Source of the DNA: Polyangium sp. 6x1
GTDB lineage: Bacteria; Myxococcota_A; Polyangia; Polyangiales; Polyangiaceae
Direction: 5' to 3'
Length of the DNA stretch: 64,000 bases
Assembly (NCBI RefSeq): GCF_029946515.1
Contig: NZ_JARZHH010000016.1
Coordinates: forward strand, 118,713-182,712
Part shown: one piece after another, positions 18,976 through 27,772 of the stretch
Position numbering within the stretch: position 1 is the first letter of the stretch
Layout of the letters: each line of letters starts with the position of its first letter
Notes under the pieces: model-generated
Told to the model about the DNA's origin: nothing
The model's input: the letters and a program-made list of their open reading frames with translations, nothing else
Database searches by the model: none
Translations under genes and position numbers: made by a program

Positions 18976-20921
18976 GCCTCGTCGTTCAGCGCTCCGACGT
19001 CAGCGAGTTCAGGCGCCGCTTCCGCTGGATCGCGCTCGCGATGGCGGTGCTGCAGCTCGTCCTGATCGGACGCCTGTTCCAGCTCCAGATCATCGAAGGC
19101 GACGACAACAAGGCGATCGCCCGCGAGAACATCGTCCGTCGCGTCACGCTCGCCACGACGCGCGGCCTCATCCGCGATCGAGCCGGCAAGATCCTCGCGG
19201 CGAGCCGGCCCTCGTACAACCTCTACGTCGTCCCCGAGAAGATCGACATGCAGGTCGTCTGGCCGAAGCTCGTCGAGTACCTCGGCGTCGGCGTGGACGA
19301 GCGGGCGCGACTCGAGACGCTGCTCACCACGATCCGCGCGAGCGACGGGCCCCGGAAGAGCCAGCAGATCCTGCTGAAGGAAGACATCTCGCGCGACGCC
19401 GTGGCCACGCTGCGCACGCACGACGCGGAGCTGCCCTTCGTGGACGTCGTGCCCGTGCCGGTCCGCTACTACCCGTACGAAGAGGTCGGCGCGCACGCAC
19501 TCGGCTACATGGTCGAGGTCGACGCGGAGAAGCTGAGCCAGCTCCGCAGCGCGGGCTACGTCGAGGGCGATCGCGTCGGCGCGACGGGCATCGAGCGCGC
19601 GTGGGAGAGCTACCTGCGCGGCTCGCGTGGCTGGGAGAAGGTGCTCGTCGACGCGAGGGGTCGGCGAAGGCCGGGCGGCGAGGGGATCATCGAGGATCCG
19701 CGGCGCGTCGATCCGATCCCGGGCCGCGATCTCCGGCTCACGCTCGACGCCGACATCCAGCGCGCGATCGACAAGGCGATGCGCGGCGAGCTCGCGGGCG
19801 GCGTCGCGCTGATCGACGTGCGCACGGGCCGCATCATCGGCCTGTACTCGAAGCCGAGCTACGACCCGAACGCGCTCTCGGGCGGATCGGGCAAGCAGGT
19901 CATCCGCGACGCGTTCCGCAGGCTCTACTCGGATCCGCTCAAGCCCGCGCTCGACAAGACGATCTCGGGCGCGTATCCGCCGGGCTCGACGTTCAAGCCG
20001 TTCACCGCGCTCGCGGCGCTGGAGAAGGGGCTCATCGATCCGCGCCAGGCGACGAACTGCCGCGGCGCGCTCACCTTCGGCAAGCGCACGTTCCGGTGCA
20101 CGCACGTCCACGGGCCGGTGGATCTCCACCAGGGGATCGCGGAGTCGTGCAACGTCTACTTCTATCGGCTCGCGGCTGAGCTCGGCGTGGGCATGGACGT
20201 CATCGCCGAGATGGGCCAGCGCTTCGGCCTCGGCGCGCGGACGGGCCTCGGCGTGAACGCGGAGGCGGCGGGGCGCATGCCGACGCGCGCCTGGATGACC
20301 CTGCGCAACAAGGGTCAGTTCCGGCTCGGCTTCGGCCTCAACGCAGCGATCGGCCAGGGCGCGACGACGGTGACCGTCCTGCAGCTCGCGCTCGCCTACG
20401 CGGCGCTCGCCAACGGCGGCACGCTCTACCAGCCGCAGATCGTGCGCGCAGTCGAGACGAGCGCGGGCACGGTGGTGCAAGAGTTTGCGCCGCGCGTGCG
20501 GCGGCAGATCGAGGTGAGCCCCGAGAACCTCTCGCTCGTGCAGAAGGCGCTCTACGCGGGCGTGAACTCCGAGGCCGGCACCGCGTTCAAGGCGAGGGTG
20601 CTCGGCGTCGACATGGCGGGCAAGACGGGCACCGCGCAGGTCTCGCACAAGCTCGCGCGCGGCGCCGAGGCCGAGCGCGTGTGGTACTTCAACCGCGAGC
20701 ACGCGTGGTTCGCAGGCTACTCGCCCTCACGCGCGCCCGAGGTCGCAGTCGTGGTCCTCGTCGAGCACGGCGGCGCGGGCGGCAAGCACGCAGCGCCCGT
20801 CGCCTTCGAGGTGGTGCGCGCATACAACGAGCTCGCGCGTGAGCGCGTCACGCGCGCCGGCGGAAACAACGGCGGAAGCGCACGCACGCAGCCAAAGCCC
20901 GATCGTGGAGGCACGCCTTGA
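18972..20921 (+). CDS. mrdA: Peptidoglycan transpeptidase PBP2
   Basis: A 649-residue class B penicillin-binding protein that cross-links peptidoglycan during elongation, working with RodA. A single membrane anchor lies at about 19-40, then the PBP dimer domain with RGLIRDRAG. The transpeptidase domain has the active-site Ser339-T-F-Lys342, SCN (392-394) and GKTGTAQ. The tail after the KTG box is short and ends in a Gly/Asn/Arg-rich stretch. GGAGG precedes the ATG. The stop overlaps the TTG start of rodA. Confidence 0.95.
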   Translation: MSLVVQRSDVSEFRRRFRWIALAMAVLQLVLIGRLFQLQIIEGDDNKAIARENIVRRVTLATTRGLIRDRAGKILAASRPSYNLYVVPEKIDMQVVWPKLVEYLGVGVDERARLETLLTTIRASDGPRKSQQILLKEDISRDAVATLRTHDAELPFVDVVPVPVRYYPYEEVGAHALGYMVEVDAEKLSQLRSAGYVEGDRVGATGIERAWESYLRGSRGWEKVLVDARGRRRPGGEGIIEDPRRVDPIPGRDLRLTLDADIQRAIDKAMRGELAGGVALIDVRTGRIIGLYSKPSYDPNALSGGSGKQVIRDAFRRLYSDPLKPALDKTISGAYPPGSTFKPFTALAALEKGLIDPRQATNCRGALTFGKRTFRCTHVHGPVDLHQGIAESCNVYFYRLAAELGVGMDVIAEMGQRFGLGARTGLGVNAEAAGRMPTRAWMTLRNKGQFRLGFGLNAAIGQGATTVTVLQLALAYAALANGGTLYQPQIVRAVETSAGTVVQEFAPRVRRQIEVSPENLSLVQKALYAGVNSEAGTAFKARVLGVDMAGKTGTAQVSHKLARGAEAERVWYFNREHAWFAGYSPSRAPEVAVVVLVEHGGAGGKHAAPVAFEVVRAYNELARERVTRAGGNNGGSARTQPKPDRGGTP

Positions 20922-22051
20922 TTCGCGGCGACGTCTCGCCCCGGGCGAGGGATCATTTCGACTGGCCGCTCTTCATCGCCGCAGCGCTCATCGCCGTGCT
21001 CGGCGTGGTCAACCTCTACAGCGCGACGAGCGTCTACCAGGGCGTGCGCGCCGAGCTCTACATCAGCCAGATCTACTGGCTCGTGCTCGGCGGCATCCTC
21101 GGCGGGATCCTCGTCGCCATCGACTATCGCCACCTCGAGCGTCTCGGCTACGCCATCTACACCTTCGGCGTCTTCTCGCTCATCCTGGTCTTCGTCTTCG
21201 CGAAGGACCTACGCGGCTCCAAGCGCTGGATCGAGTTCGGATCCTTCCGCTTCCAGCCGAGCGAGTTCATGAAGGTCTTCCTCGTCATCGCACTGGCGAA
21301 GTTCCTTCACGACGATCCACGCAGCGAAGGGCGCACACTGAAGGATCTCCTCGTGCCCGCGCTCCTCACGGGCGTGCCCGCGCTGCTCATCCTGAAGCAG
21401 CCCGATCTCGGCACCGCGTCGATCCACGTCCTCGTCTTCCTGATGATCGCCGCGCTCACGCGGGTCCGGTGGAAGAGCGTGGTCACGTTCATCGTGACCG
21501 TCGCCTGCGCTCTCCCCATCATCTGGAACTACGTCCTGCTCGACTACCAGAAGGCGCGCGTCACCGTCTTCTTGCGGCCCGAGGACGACATCCTCAAGAC
21601 CGGCTGGCACGCGCATCACTCCCGCGTGGCCATCGGCAACGGCGGGCTCTTCGGCAACGGATACATGAAGGGCACGCAGAACCAGTTCAACTTCCTGCCC
21701 GACCAGTTCTCGGACTTCCCATTCCCAGTGTTCGCAGAGGAGTGGGGCTTCGCCGGCAGCGTGTTGCTCGTCCTGCTCTACGGGTTCCTTTGCCTGTGGG
21801 CCGTCCGCATCGCCTCGCTGGCCAAGGATCGCTTCGGCGCCGTGCTCGGCATCGGCTGCGGCGCGATCCTCTTCTGGCACGCGTTCATCAACGCAGGCAT
21901 GGTCTGCGGCATCCTCCCCGTCGTCGGCGTGACCCTGCCGCTCTTCTCCTACGGCGGCTCCAGCGTGACCACGATGCTCATGTGCGTCGCGCTGCTCATG
22001 AACGTGTCCATGCGCCGCTACTCGGTCGTCCCCGCTCCGGAACGTCTCTAG
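20918..22051 (+). CDS. rodA: Peptidoglycan glycosyltransferase RodA
   Basis: A 377-residue SEDS-family polymerase of about ten membrane helices that makes lateral-wall glycan strands with PBP2. Family segments include GSKRWI, QPSEFMK, LKQPDLGTA and, near the C terminus, PLFSYGGSS. The start is a TTG that overlaps the mrdA stop (TTGA), which implies coupled translation. Four-hairpin repeat copy B follows 17 nt after the stop codon, between this gene and the convergent MglA-like gene. Confidence 0.95.
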   Translation: MIRGDVSPRARDHFDWPLFIAAALIAVLGVVNLYSATSVYQGVRAELYISQIYWLVLGGILGGILVAIDYRHLERLGYAIYTFGVFSLILVFVFAKDLRGSKRWIEFGSFRFQPSEFMKVFLVIALAKFLHDDPRSEGRTLKDLLVPALLTGVPALLILKQPDLGTASIHVLVFLMIAALTRVRWKSVVTFIVTVACALPIIWNYVLLDYQKARVTVFLRPEDDILKTGWHAHHSRVAIGNGGLFGNGYMKGTQNQFNFLPDQFSDFPFPVFAEEWGFAGSVLLVLLYGFLCLWAVRIASLAKDRFGAVLGIGCGAILFWHAFINAGMVCGILPVVGVTLPLFSYGGSSVTTMLMCVALLMNVSMRRYSVVPAPERL

Positions 22052-22064
22052 CAGGCGCAAGCAT

Positions 22065-22170
22065 AGCGCCGGGGTTTCACCCCGGACCCGACCAGGGGCT
22101 GTCCGCCCCTGGACCCGGACCAGGCGCGGCCTGGACCGAAGTTGCATCGACCGCGGTGCGGTCGATGCAC
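22065..22170 (+). repeat. Four-hairpin repeat, copy B
   Basis: Hairpins: CCGGGGT/ACCCCGG (22069-22085), CCAGGGGC/GCCCCTGG with loop TGTCC (22092-22112), CCAGGC/GCCTGG (22120-22134) and a 12-bp stem TGCATCGACCGC with loop GGT (22143-22169). It follows the rodA stop in the same sense. Its fourth stem differs in sequence from all other copies yet pairs perfectly. Confidence 0.8.
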
Positions 22171-22185
22171 TCGATTCGAGCAGTT

Positions 22186-23670
22186 TCAGCGAATCGAGCT
22201 TCGTGCGAGCCGCGCGTCGATCGCGAACGCATACGCCGCGAGCGCGTCGCGCGCGCTCATCTTTCCGCCCCCGCGCGCCGTGCGCACAGTCGAGCGGAAC
22301 GACAGGTACCGGCGGCCGTCGAGCCCCAGCAAGAGCGGCACCGTCGAGGGATCCCGCGGCGCATCCGAGGCGCCAAACAAGCTCGCAGCACTCGCGAGCT
22401 GGCGCGCCACGAGACCATCACACTGCTCGATCGCCTCGGCGTAACGCCCGCCCGCGATGGCCGCCTCGACGCTCTGCACGAGCGCGTGATCGCCGTCAGG
22501 CCAGAGCTCCGCGAACGAGAGCCCCGCGCCCCTCGGCGCCTCGACGTGCACAGCCCCTTCAGCCTTCGCCGCAATGTTCACAGGCGCATGGTTCGACGCC
22601 GGCGCCGAAGGCGGAGGCGCCGGCGCTTGCGGGACGAGCGGCGCAAACGGCTTCGGCGGAGGGAAGACGGATCCACGCGTCCGACTTCGAACCGACTCGG
22701 GCGCGCGCGGCCTGCCGACCGTAGGCGGCGCCTGCACGGACGCAGGCGGCGGGGGCCGCACGGACTCCGTCTTCGGCAGGATCGGCGCCTCCGCAGGCGG
22801 CGCGATCGCGAGCTGCGCGCTCGACGGCGTGGCCTCTTCCTGGGCCTCGGGGAAACTCGTGACGGGCAGGGGAGGCGGGCGCATCGCGGCGCTCTTCAAC
22901 TCCTCGGGATCCTCGATGCCCGTATCGGGCGGCACGCTGCCCCAGGCGCGACTCGGAGCCACGCGGTTGACCATCGCGGCGCTCACGGGCGGACGATCGC
23001 TGCGCGAGGCGTCGCGCAGGGCTGCCGCGAGCCCTTCTTCGGCCGGATCGTAAGCCTCTGCGGCCGCGGCGCGCACCGACTCGGGGATCTGCGACTCGAA
23101 CGCCGCGAGCACGACCTGCGTGATGCGCTCCAGCGTCTCGTACACGCCCATGCCCGTCTTCGCGGACGCGGGCAGGGACGGCACGTGGAAGCGGTTCAGC
23201 ATCCGATCGAGCTCCTCCATGGGGAGGACGTCGGGCAGGTCGCGCTTGTTGTGCTGGAAGACGATGGGCATGTCCGCGACGTTCCGGCCTTGATCGGCGA
23301 GGTTGTCGCGAAGGTTGTCGAAGCTCTCGAGGTTCGCGTCGGCGCGCGCGATCTGCGAGTCGCTCACGAACACGATGCCATCGGAGCCCGTCAGCACGAG
23401 CTTGCGGGTCGCGTTGAAGTAGACCTGCCCGGGCACGGTGAAGAGCTGAAGCCGCACGTTCATCCCGCGGATGGGCGGCAGGCGCATCGGCAGGAAGTCG
23501 AAGTAGAGCGTGCGGTCGACGGGCGTCGCGAGCGAGACGAGCTTGCCGCGGTGCTCGGGCTTGGCCGTCGCGTGGATGTACTCGAGCGTGGTCGTCTTTC
23601 CGCCGAGCCCCGGGCCGTAATAGACGATCTTGAAGACGAGCTCCCGCGAGAGCGGGTTCACCGACGCCAT
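22186..23670 (-). CDS. MglA-like small GTPase with long C-terminal extension
   Basis: Residues 1-195 are a Ras-like GTPase of the MglA gliding-motility type: P-loop GPGLGGKTT (19-27), switch II with TVPGQVYFNATRK (bearing the MglA-type TVPGQ instead of DxxGQ), and G4 NKRD. MglA sets polarity and drives motility in Myxococcus. Unlike the roughly 195-residue MglA, this protein has about 300 more residues: a proline-rich low-complexity stretch (about 235-385), then a helical end with a TPR-like pattern. No mglB is adjacent. The ATG at 23670 matches the MglA N terminus. It is convergent with rodA, with repeat copy B in the gap. Confidence 0.88.
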   Translation of the reverse strand: MASVNPLSRELVFKIVYYGPGLGGKTTTLEYIHATAKPEHRGKLVSLATPVDRTLYFDFLPMRLPPIRGMNVRLQLFTVPGQVYFNATRKLVLTGSDGIVFVSDSQIARADANLESFDNLRDNLADQGRNVADMPIVFQHNKRDLPDVLPMEELDRMLNRFHVPSLPASAKTGMGVYETLERITQVVLAAFESQIPESVRAAAAEAYDPAEEGLAAALRDASRSDRPPVSAAMVNRVAPSRAWGSVPPDTGIEDPEELKSAAMRPPPLPVTSFPEAQEEATPSSAQLAIAPPAEAPILPKTESVRPPPPASVQAPPTVGRPRAPESVRSRTRGSVFPPPKPFAPLVPQAPAPPPSAPASNHAPVNIAAKAEGAVHVEAPRGAGLSFAELWPDGDHALVQSVEAAIAGGRYAEAIEQCDGLVARQLASAASLFGASDAPRDPSTVPLLLGLDGRRYLSFRSTVRTARGGGKMSARDALAAYAFAIDARLARSSIR

Positions 23671-23786
23671 ACGCGAGGCGACGATAGCATCATGGCCACC
23701 CGCCGCGTCGAATAAGCCGCAGGATCGAAGGTGCTTGCGAGGTGTCGGGACGAACGAAGGGTGGAGAGAGCTGGGGGAGGCGCGAG

Positions 23787-24500
23787 CTAGCGAACGCCCA
23801 CGAGGGGACGCGGCACGGCGTCGCCGATGGCCTCGGTCACCGAGAGCGCGAGGGCGACCGTGCCCTTCTGGCCCTGGAAGTAATCGAGGCGGAGCTGGTG
23901 GCGGCCAGCCTTGAGGGTCTTCTTGGCCGTGGCTTCCTGGGGCACGTGCACGCCGTCGTTGTCGACGACCTTCTCGCCGTCGATGTAGAGGATCGCGCCG
24001 TCATCGGAGACGAGCTTGAAGAGGTAGCTCGCGTCCTTGGCGAGCTCGAACGGGCCCTCGTAGCGGATGGCGAACCACTCTTCCTGGGCGAGGACGCCGG
24101 GGAAGCCGCCCGAGAACTCCTGGCGCTGAACGATGAAGCTGTCGGTGAGGAGCGTCGCGAAGGGGACCATCGTGGAGAGGTCCGGCATCTTCGACGTCGT
24201 GTTGGGGATCACGTATGCGTAGCCCTTGAAGGCGCCAATCGAGCCGTTGCCGAAGGCGATGCGGCCGTTGATGCGCGGGGGCTCGACGACGGGCTTGGTG
24301 GTCCCGGTCGTGTTGGTCGGCGTCGTGGTGGTGGGCCGCTGCGCGTTCGTCGGGCGGCGGATGCCGCGGGACGGCTGCCGCGTCGTCGGTTGCGCTTGCT
24401 GCTGCTGATTCGACGGGGGCTTGTTGTTGACGTAGACCGTGCAGCCGCCAAGGGCGACCGCGGAGGCAAGAAGGGCGAGCCGGAGCGAGCTGTGCGACAT
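23787..24500 (-). CDS. PA14-domain lipoprotein
   Basis: A 237-residue exported lipoprotein: MSHSSLRLALLASAVALGGC has a lipobox ending in GGC. A Gln/Pro/Thr-rich linker (about 28-75) is followed by a PA14-like beta domain with the YEGPFELAKDASYLFKLVSDDGAILYIDG stretch, split here as YEGPFELAKDASY and SDDGAILYIDGEKVVDN. PA14 domains often bind carbohydrate. The ATG at 24500 is chosen because AGGAGA lies just upstream and it gives a clean signal peptide. It is downstream of the rhomboid gene on the same strand. Confidence 0.82.
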   Translation of the reverse strand: MSHSSLRLALLASAVALGGCTVYVNNKPPSNQQQQAQPTTRQPSRGIRRPTNAQRPTTTTPTNTTGTTKPVVEPPRINGRIAFGNGSIGAFKGYAYVIPNTTSKMPDLSTMVPFATLLTDSFIVQRQEFSGGFPGVLAQEEWFAIRYEGPFELAKDASYLFKLVSDDGAILYIDGEKVVDNDGVHVPQEATAKKTLKAGRHQLRLDYFQGQKGTVALALSVTEAIGDAVPRPLVGVR

Positions 24501-24634
24501 GGCGTCTCCTGGGGAAGAAATCGATACGAGGCGGTAGACGGTCGGAGCCGAATTTGCAATCACCGCTTCGTCGGGAAATCGACTTGCCCCGTCTCGGACC
24601 CACGCCAGGACGAACGTTCTCCGCTTTCTTCCTG

Positions 24635-25525
24635 CTAGCGCCACGTCGGCGAGAGCTGCGCCAGGACGAGCGACGCCACGCACGTGAGCAGGCCGAGCCC
24701 CGCGGCGACGTTCATCCCGAGGTCGGATTTACCGTTCCGGTCGGAAACACGCACGGGCCTGGCAAAAATCACGCCGAAGACGATGCCGGCCGCGAGCCCA
24801 CCCAGGTGGGCGATGTTGTTGATGGCAAAGCCGACGTTCGCCTGGTTGATCGCGAAGCCGAGCACCACGTTGAGGAGCACGGCTTGCACGGCGAACCGCT
24901 TCCACTGCGGGTTTCGCTGCCGGTAGAGCATCGCGACCACGAGCCCCATGATCCCGAAGACGGCGCCGCTCGCGCCCGCCGTGAGCGCATGGCCCGCGAA
25001 AACGGGATCGAAGAGGAGCGTGTAGGCCGCCGAGGCGACGAACCCGAAGACGCCCGTCGTGACGTACGTCAGGAGGAAACGCGCCGGCCCCACCGCAGGC
25101 TCGGCGATCCGGCCGAGCCACGAGAGCACGAACATGTTGCCGAGCAGGTGCAAGGCGCCGATGTGCACGAAGATCGCCGAGGCGAGCCGCCAAGGCTCCT
25201 CGAAGACGAGCGACGGGCGCAGGGCCCCGAACCGGACGAGATCGGTGGCCTCCGGACGAAGCAGCGCGCTCTGGAGGTCGGCGCCTCGTGTACGGAGCGC
25301 GACGTAGATCTGCGCCGTGCAGACCAGGATCGTGAGTCCAATCACGAACTTCGAGGCGAGCAAGGCTTCTGGATCGATCCGCGCGCCGAGGCGATCGACG
25401 GAGCGAGCGACGGTCGAGATCGCCTGCCCGCAGCGGACGCAGCGATCGAAGCCGGCTCCGTTCAGCGCGCCGCAGCGCGCGCAGGGCACCGCCTTCGTCC
25501 GCGAGGAGTGAGCTTCTTCAGCCAA
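24635..25525 (-). CDS. Rhomboid intramembrane serine protease with N-terminal zinc ribbon
   Basis: A 296-residue protein. A short cytosolic zinc ribbon (Cys15, Cys18, Cys29, Cys32) precedes a six-helix rhomboid core. Catalytic motifs are GASGAVFG (Ser in the fourth helix) and the His of NNIAHLGGLAAG; HLLGNMF is the conserved loop-1/TM2 region. Rhomboids cleave single-pass membrane proteins inside the bilayer. The start is TTG at 25525 with an AGGGAG ribosome site; an ATG is not available without losing the ribbon. Substrate unknown. Confidence 0.9.
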   Translation of the reverse strand: MAEEAHSSRTKAVPCARCGALNGAGFDRCVRCGQAISTVARSVDRLGARIDPEALLASKFVIGLTILVCTAQIYVALRTRGADLQSALLRPEATDLVRFGALRPSLVFEEPWRLASAIFVHIGALHLLGNMFVLSWLGRIAEPAVGPARFLLTYVTTGVFGFVASAAYTLLFDPVFAGHALTAGASGAVFGIMGLVVAMLYRQRNPQWKRFAVQAVLLNVVLGFAINQANVGFAINNIAHLGGLAAGIVFGVIFARPVRVSDRNGKSDLGMNVAAGLGLLTCVASLVLAQLSPTWR

Positions 25526-25825
25526 GTCGACGCTCCCTTGGTGGAAATTCCGGCCTTTCCGACGAGAAAATCCGTTCGAGGCCGGACGATGCGGCGCACG
25601 GCGGCGCGCCGGGGCTCAATGTGGTGGCGATCGCCCGTAAGGTCGAGCGGCAAAGGCCGTTCTCCGGGCGTGCAAGCGTTAGCTCTCGCGTTCCGTCCGC
25701 TCGCGCCGCCCGCCCAGGATCCGATGGCGGCGCTCCTGCTCGCGGTCGGGCTCGGTCGTCGTCCGCTGCCGCAGGCGGCGAAGCCGTCGCCGGTCCAGGC
25801 TGTGCGGCCGAGGCCGAGTCCAGGT
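25526..25825. other. Divergent intergenic region, 300 nt
   Basis: It separates the rhomboid gene (-) and the sigma factor gene (+). The + reading frame is open upstream of the sigma start, but this is a GC effect. I see no repeat, RNA gene or clear promoter. Confidence 0.5.
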
Positions 25826-26470
25826 ATGGTGGCGTCCGTGGCCGTTGCGCGTACGGATCTCGAAGCAGAGCGCGAGCTCTGCGAGCGCGCGAGGGCCGGT
25901 GATCGCGCGGCGCTCGGGCAGATCCTGCGTCGCTACGGGCCCATCCTCTACCGCTCCGTGCTGCTGCCGCGCCTCGGGCGTGAGGCGCTCGCGCAGGACG
26001 CGCTCGCCGAGACGTACGCGCGCGTCGTGGAGCGGTTTCATCAGTTCCAGTGGCAAGACGCGGGCGTCTACCCGTGGCTGCGCGTCGTGGGCTTGCGCAT
26101 CGCGTACGACATCCTGCGTTCGCGCAAGCGCGAGACGCTGTACGAGCCCGACGATCTGCAGCGCGAGATCGACGCGGCCGACGCCGATCCGACGGCGAAC
26201 GGCGAGGCAGAGCTCTGCGAGAAGCGCGACCTCGCCGAGGCGCGCGCGCGCGTCGAGGCGGCGCTGCGATCGATCCATCCGCGGTACGCCGAGGCGATCC
26301 GGCTGCGCGTGCTCGAGGAGCGATCGCGCGAAGAGGTGGCGAGCGCGCTCGGCGTGACCGTCTCGACGTTCGACGTGGTGCTGCACCGCGCGCTCGCGGC
26401 GTTGAAGAAGGCGATCGACGTGCCTCGCATGGCCGAGGGCAAGCTCGCGTCGAGGGAGGCTCCGCGATGA
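25826..26470 (+). CDS. ECF-type RNA polymerase sigma factor
   Basis: A 214-residue sigma-70 family protein. Region 2 (about 18-95) includes the ILRRYGPILYRSVLLPRL and QDALAETYARVVERFHQF segments. Region 4 (about 130-195) ends with a helix-turn-helix RSREEVASALGVTVSTFDVV. The ATG at 25826 is the best of several in-frame starts. Its stop overlaps the next gene (ATGA at 26467), the usual layout for a sigma factor and its membrane partner, so the next protein is a candidate anti-sigma. Confidence 0.85.
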   Translation: MVASVAVARTDLEAERELCERARAGDRAALGQILRRYGPILYRSVLLPRLGREALAQDALAETYARVVERFHQFQWQDAGVYPWLRVVGLRIAYDILRSRKRETLYEPDDLQREIDAADADPTANGEAELCEKRDLAEARARVEAALRSIHPRYAEAIRLRVLEERSREEVASALGVTVSTFDVVLHRALAALKKAIDVPRMAEGKLASREAPR

Positions 26471-27177
26471 AAAGGGAGCACAAACTCAGGCTGGTTCGTC
26501 CGGACGAGCGCGTGTCGTTCGAGGACGAGCCGCCGCCGTCGCCCGAGGAGCTCGCGGAGGCGGAGGCGCTCCGCGCGTCGCTGGAGAAGGGAGAGCACCC
26601 GCTCGCCGTGGTGCTGCGATCGGCGAGCGCGCCCGCGTCGCTCGACGATGCGCTGAACGACGCGCTGATCGAGCGCGCGCTCGGCAAGAGCGAGGCGCGC
26701 GCCGAGGGAGAGGACGAGCCGCCCACGGCCTCCGAGCGCGCGGGGGCCACGAGGCTCCGTGACGCGCTCGATGCGCCTCGTGGAGAGGAGCGGAAGGCGC
26801 CGCTCGCGGAGCTCGCCGAGGCGCTCGTCGCGGCGCACAAGCCACGCGCGATCGAGCCGCTTCGCAACGAGGCTCTCATCGCGCGCGCGCTCGGACGAAC
26901 GTCGGCGCAGCCGCGCAAGGGGCGCGTGCTGTCGGTCGTGACGGCCGCGGTCGTCATGGCAGCCGCGGCGGCCGCGGGCTTCGTGCTCACGGTGGGTTCT
27001 TCGACGGAGAGCCAGGTCGCGGAGGCGCCCGAGCTCCAGCGCTCTCGCTCGGCAGGCGAGCTCTTCGACACGCCGTTCCCGCGCGTGGGCGGCGCGTCGG
27101 CGCGCGTCGATCGCATCGCGGGCGCGCGCGCCACGGAGCTCCGGCAGAACCGCTTTGCCTTGTGGGGTGTGCGATGA
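26467..27177 (+). CDS. Single-pass membrane protein, candidate anti-sigma factor
   Basis: A 236-residue protein, Glu/Ala/Arg-rich for the first 155 residues, then one membrane helix (about 158-178, SVVTAAVVMAAAAAAGFVL) and about 55 outer residues. Two internal stretches (DDALNDALIERALG and PLRNEALIARALG) look like a short repeated helix. There is no ZAS zinc motif. The anti-sigma role is inferred only from the start overlapping the sigma stop and the cytosol-helix-periplasm topology. Its stop overlaps the next start (ATGA at 27174). Confidence 0.65.
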   Translation: MKREHKLRLVRPDERVSFEDEPPPSPEELAEAEALRASLEKGEHPLAVVLRSASAPASLDDALNDALIERALGKSEARAEGEDEPPTASERAGATRLRDALDAPRGEERKAPLAELAEALVAAHKPRAIEPLRNEALIARALGRTSAQPRKGRVLSVVTAAVVMAAAAAAGFVLTVGSSTESQVAEAPELQRSRSAGELFDTPFPRVGGASARVDRIAGARATELRQNRFALWGVR

Positions 27178-27764
27178 CGCGCCGCTCGGCGAAGATCACG
27201 ATCGCGGCGCTCGCGCTCGCGGTGGCGAGCGCCGTCGGCGTGAGCTGCGCGCGATCGGAGCGCGCGGCGATGCAGCCCTCGGCGTGCGAGCCCGGCGCCG
27301 CGCCGGTCGTCGACTCGGTGCTGCTCGCGTTCCTCTCGAAGGCGCGCGCCGCGCACCACAAGGCCGATCTCGCGGAGGCCTCGGGCGACGTGGCAGGCGC
27401 GATCGCCGCGCTCGAATCGCTCACGGGCGGCGCGCGTCCCGGCGGCGAAACACCTCTGCCCGAGGTGAGCGAGGTCCTCTCCGACACGTACGCGCGCCTC
27501 GCGGATCTGCGCAGCACGCGCGGCGAGTACGACACGGGGCTACGCGACGTCGATGCGGGGCTCGGGTTGGCGAAGGAGACGACGTACTTCCGTGGCCATC
27601 TCTTCGAGGTGCGTGGGCTCGTCGAAGAGCGGCGCGCGAAGTCGCTACCCGAGGGCGCGGATCGCGAGCGCGCGCGCAAGGCCGCGATGGATGCGTTCGA
27701 CGAGGCCGTGCGGATCCAGGATCAGGTGATCTCCTCGGCGCTCGGCGACGCTGGCGCGCGCTGA
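27174..27764 (+). CDS. Exported helical protein, TPR-like
   Basis: A 196-residue protein with an N-terminal signal or anchor (MTRRSAKITIAALALAVAS) and a Cys after VGVS that could be a weak lipobox. The rest is helical, with two TPR-like pairs around AFLSKARAAHHKADLAEASG and YARLADLRSTRGEYDTGL. The start overlaps the previous stop. Probably the periplasmic third member of the sigma/anti-sigma operon. No function can be named. Confidence 0.65.
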   Translation: MTRRSAKITIAALALAVASAVGVSCARSERAAMQPSACEPGAAPVVDSVLLAFLSKARAAHHKADLAEASGDVAGAIAALESLTGGARPGGETPLPEVSEVLSDTYARLADLRSTRGEYDTGLRDVDAGLGLAKETTYFRGHLFEVRGLVEERRAKSLPEGADRERARKAAMDAFDEAVRIQDQVISSALGDAGAR

Positions 27765-27772
27765 GCACGCGC

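Noticed and set aside
24554..25825. A long N-terminal extension of the sigma factor
   Set aside because: It is open on + but antisense to the rhomboid gene, and the extra residues do not match sigma factors.
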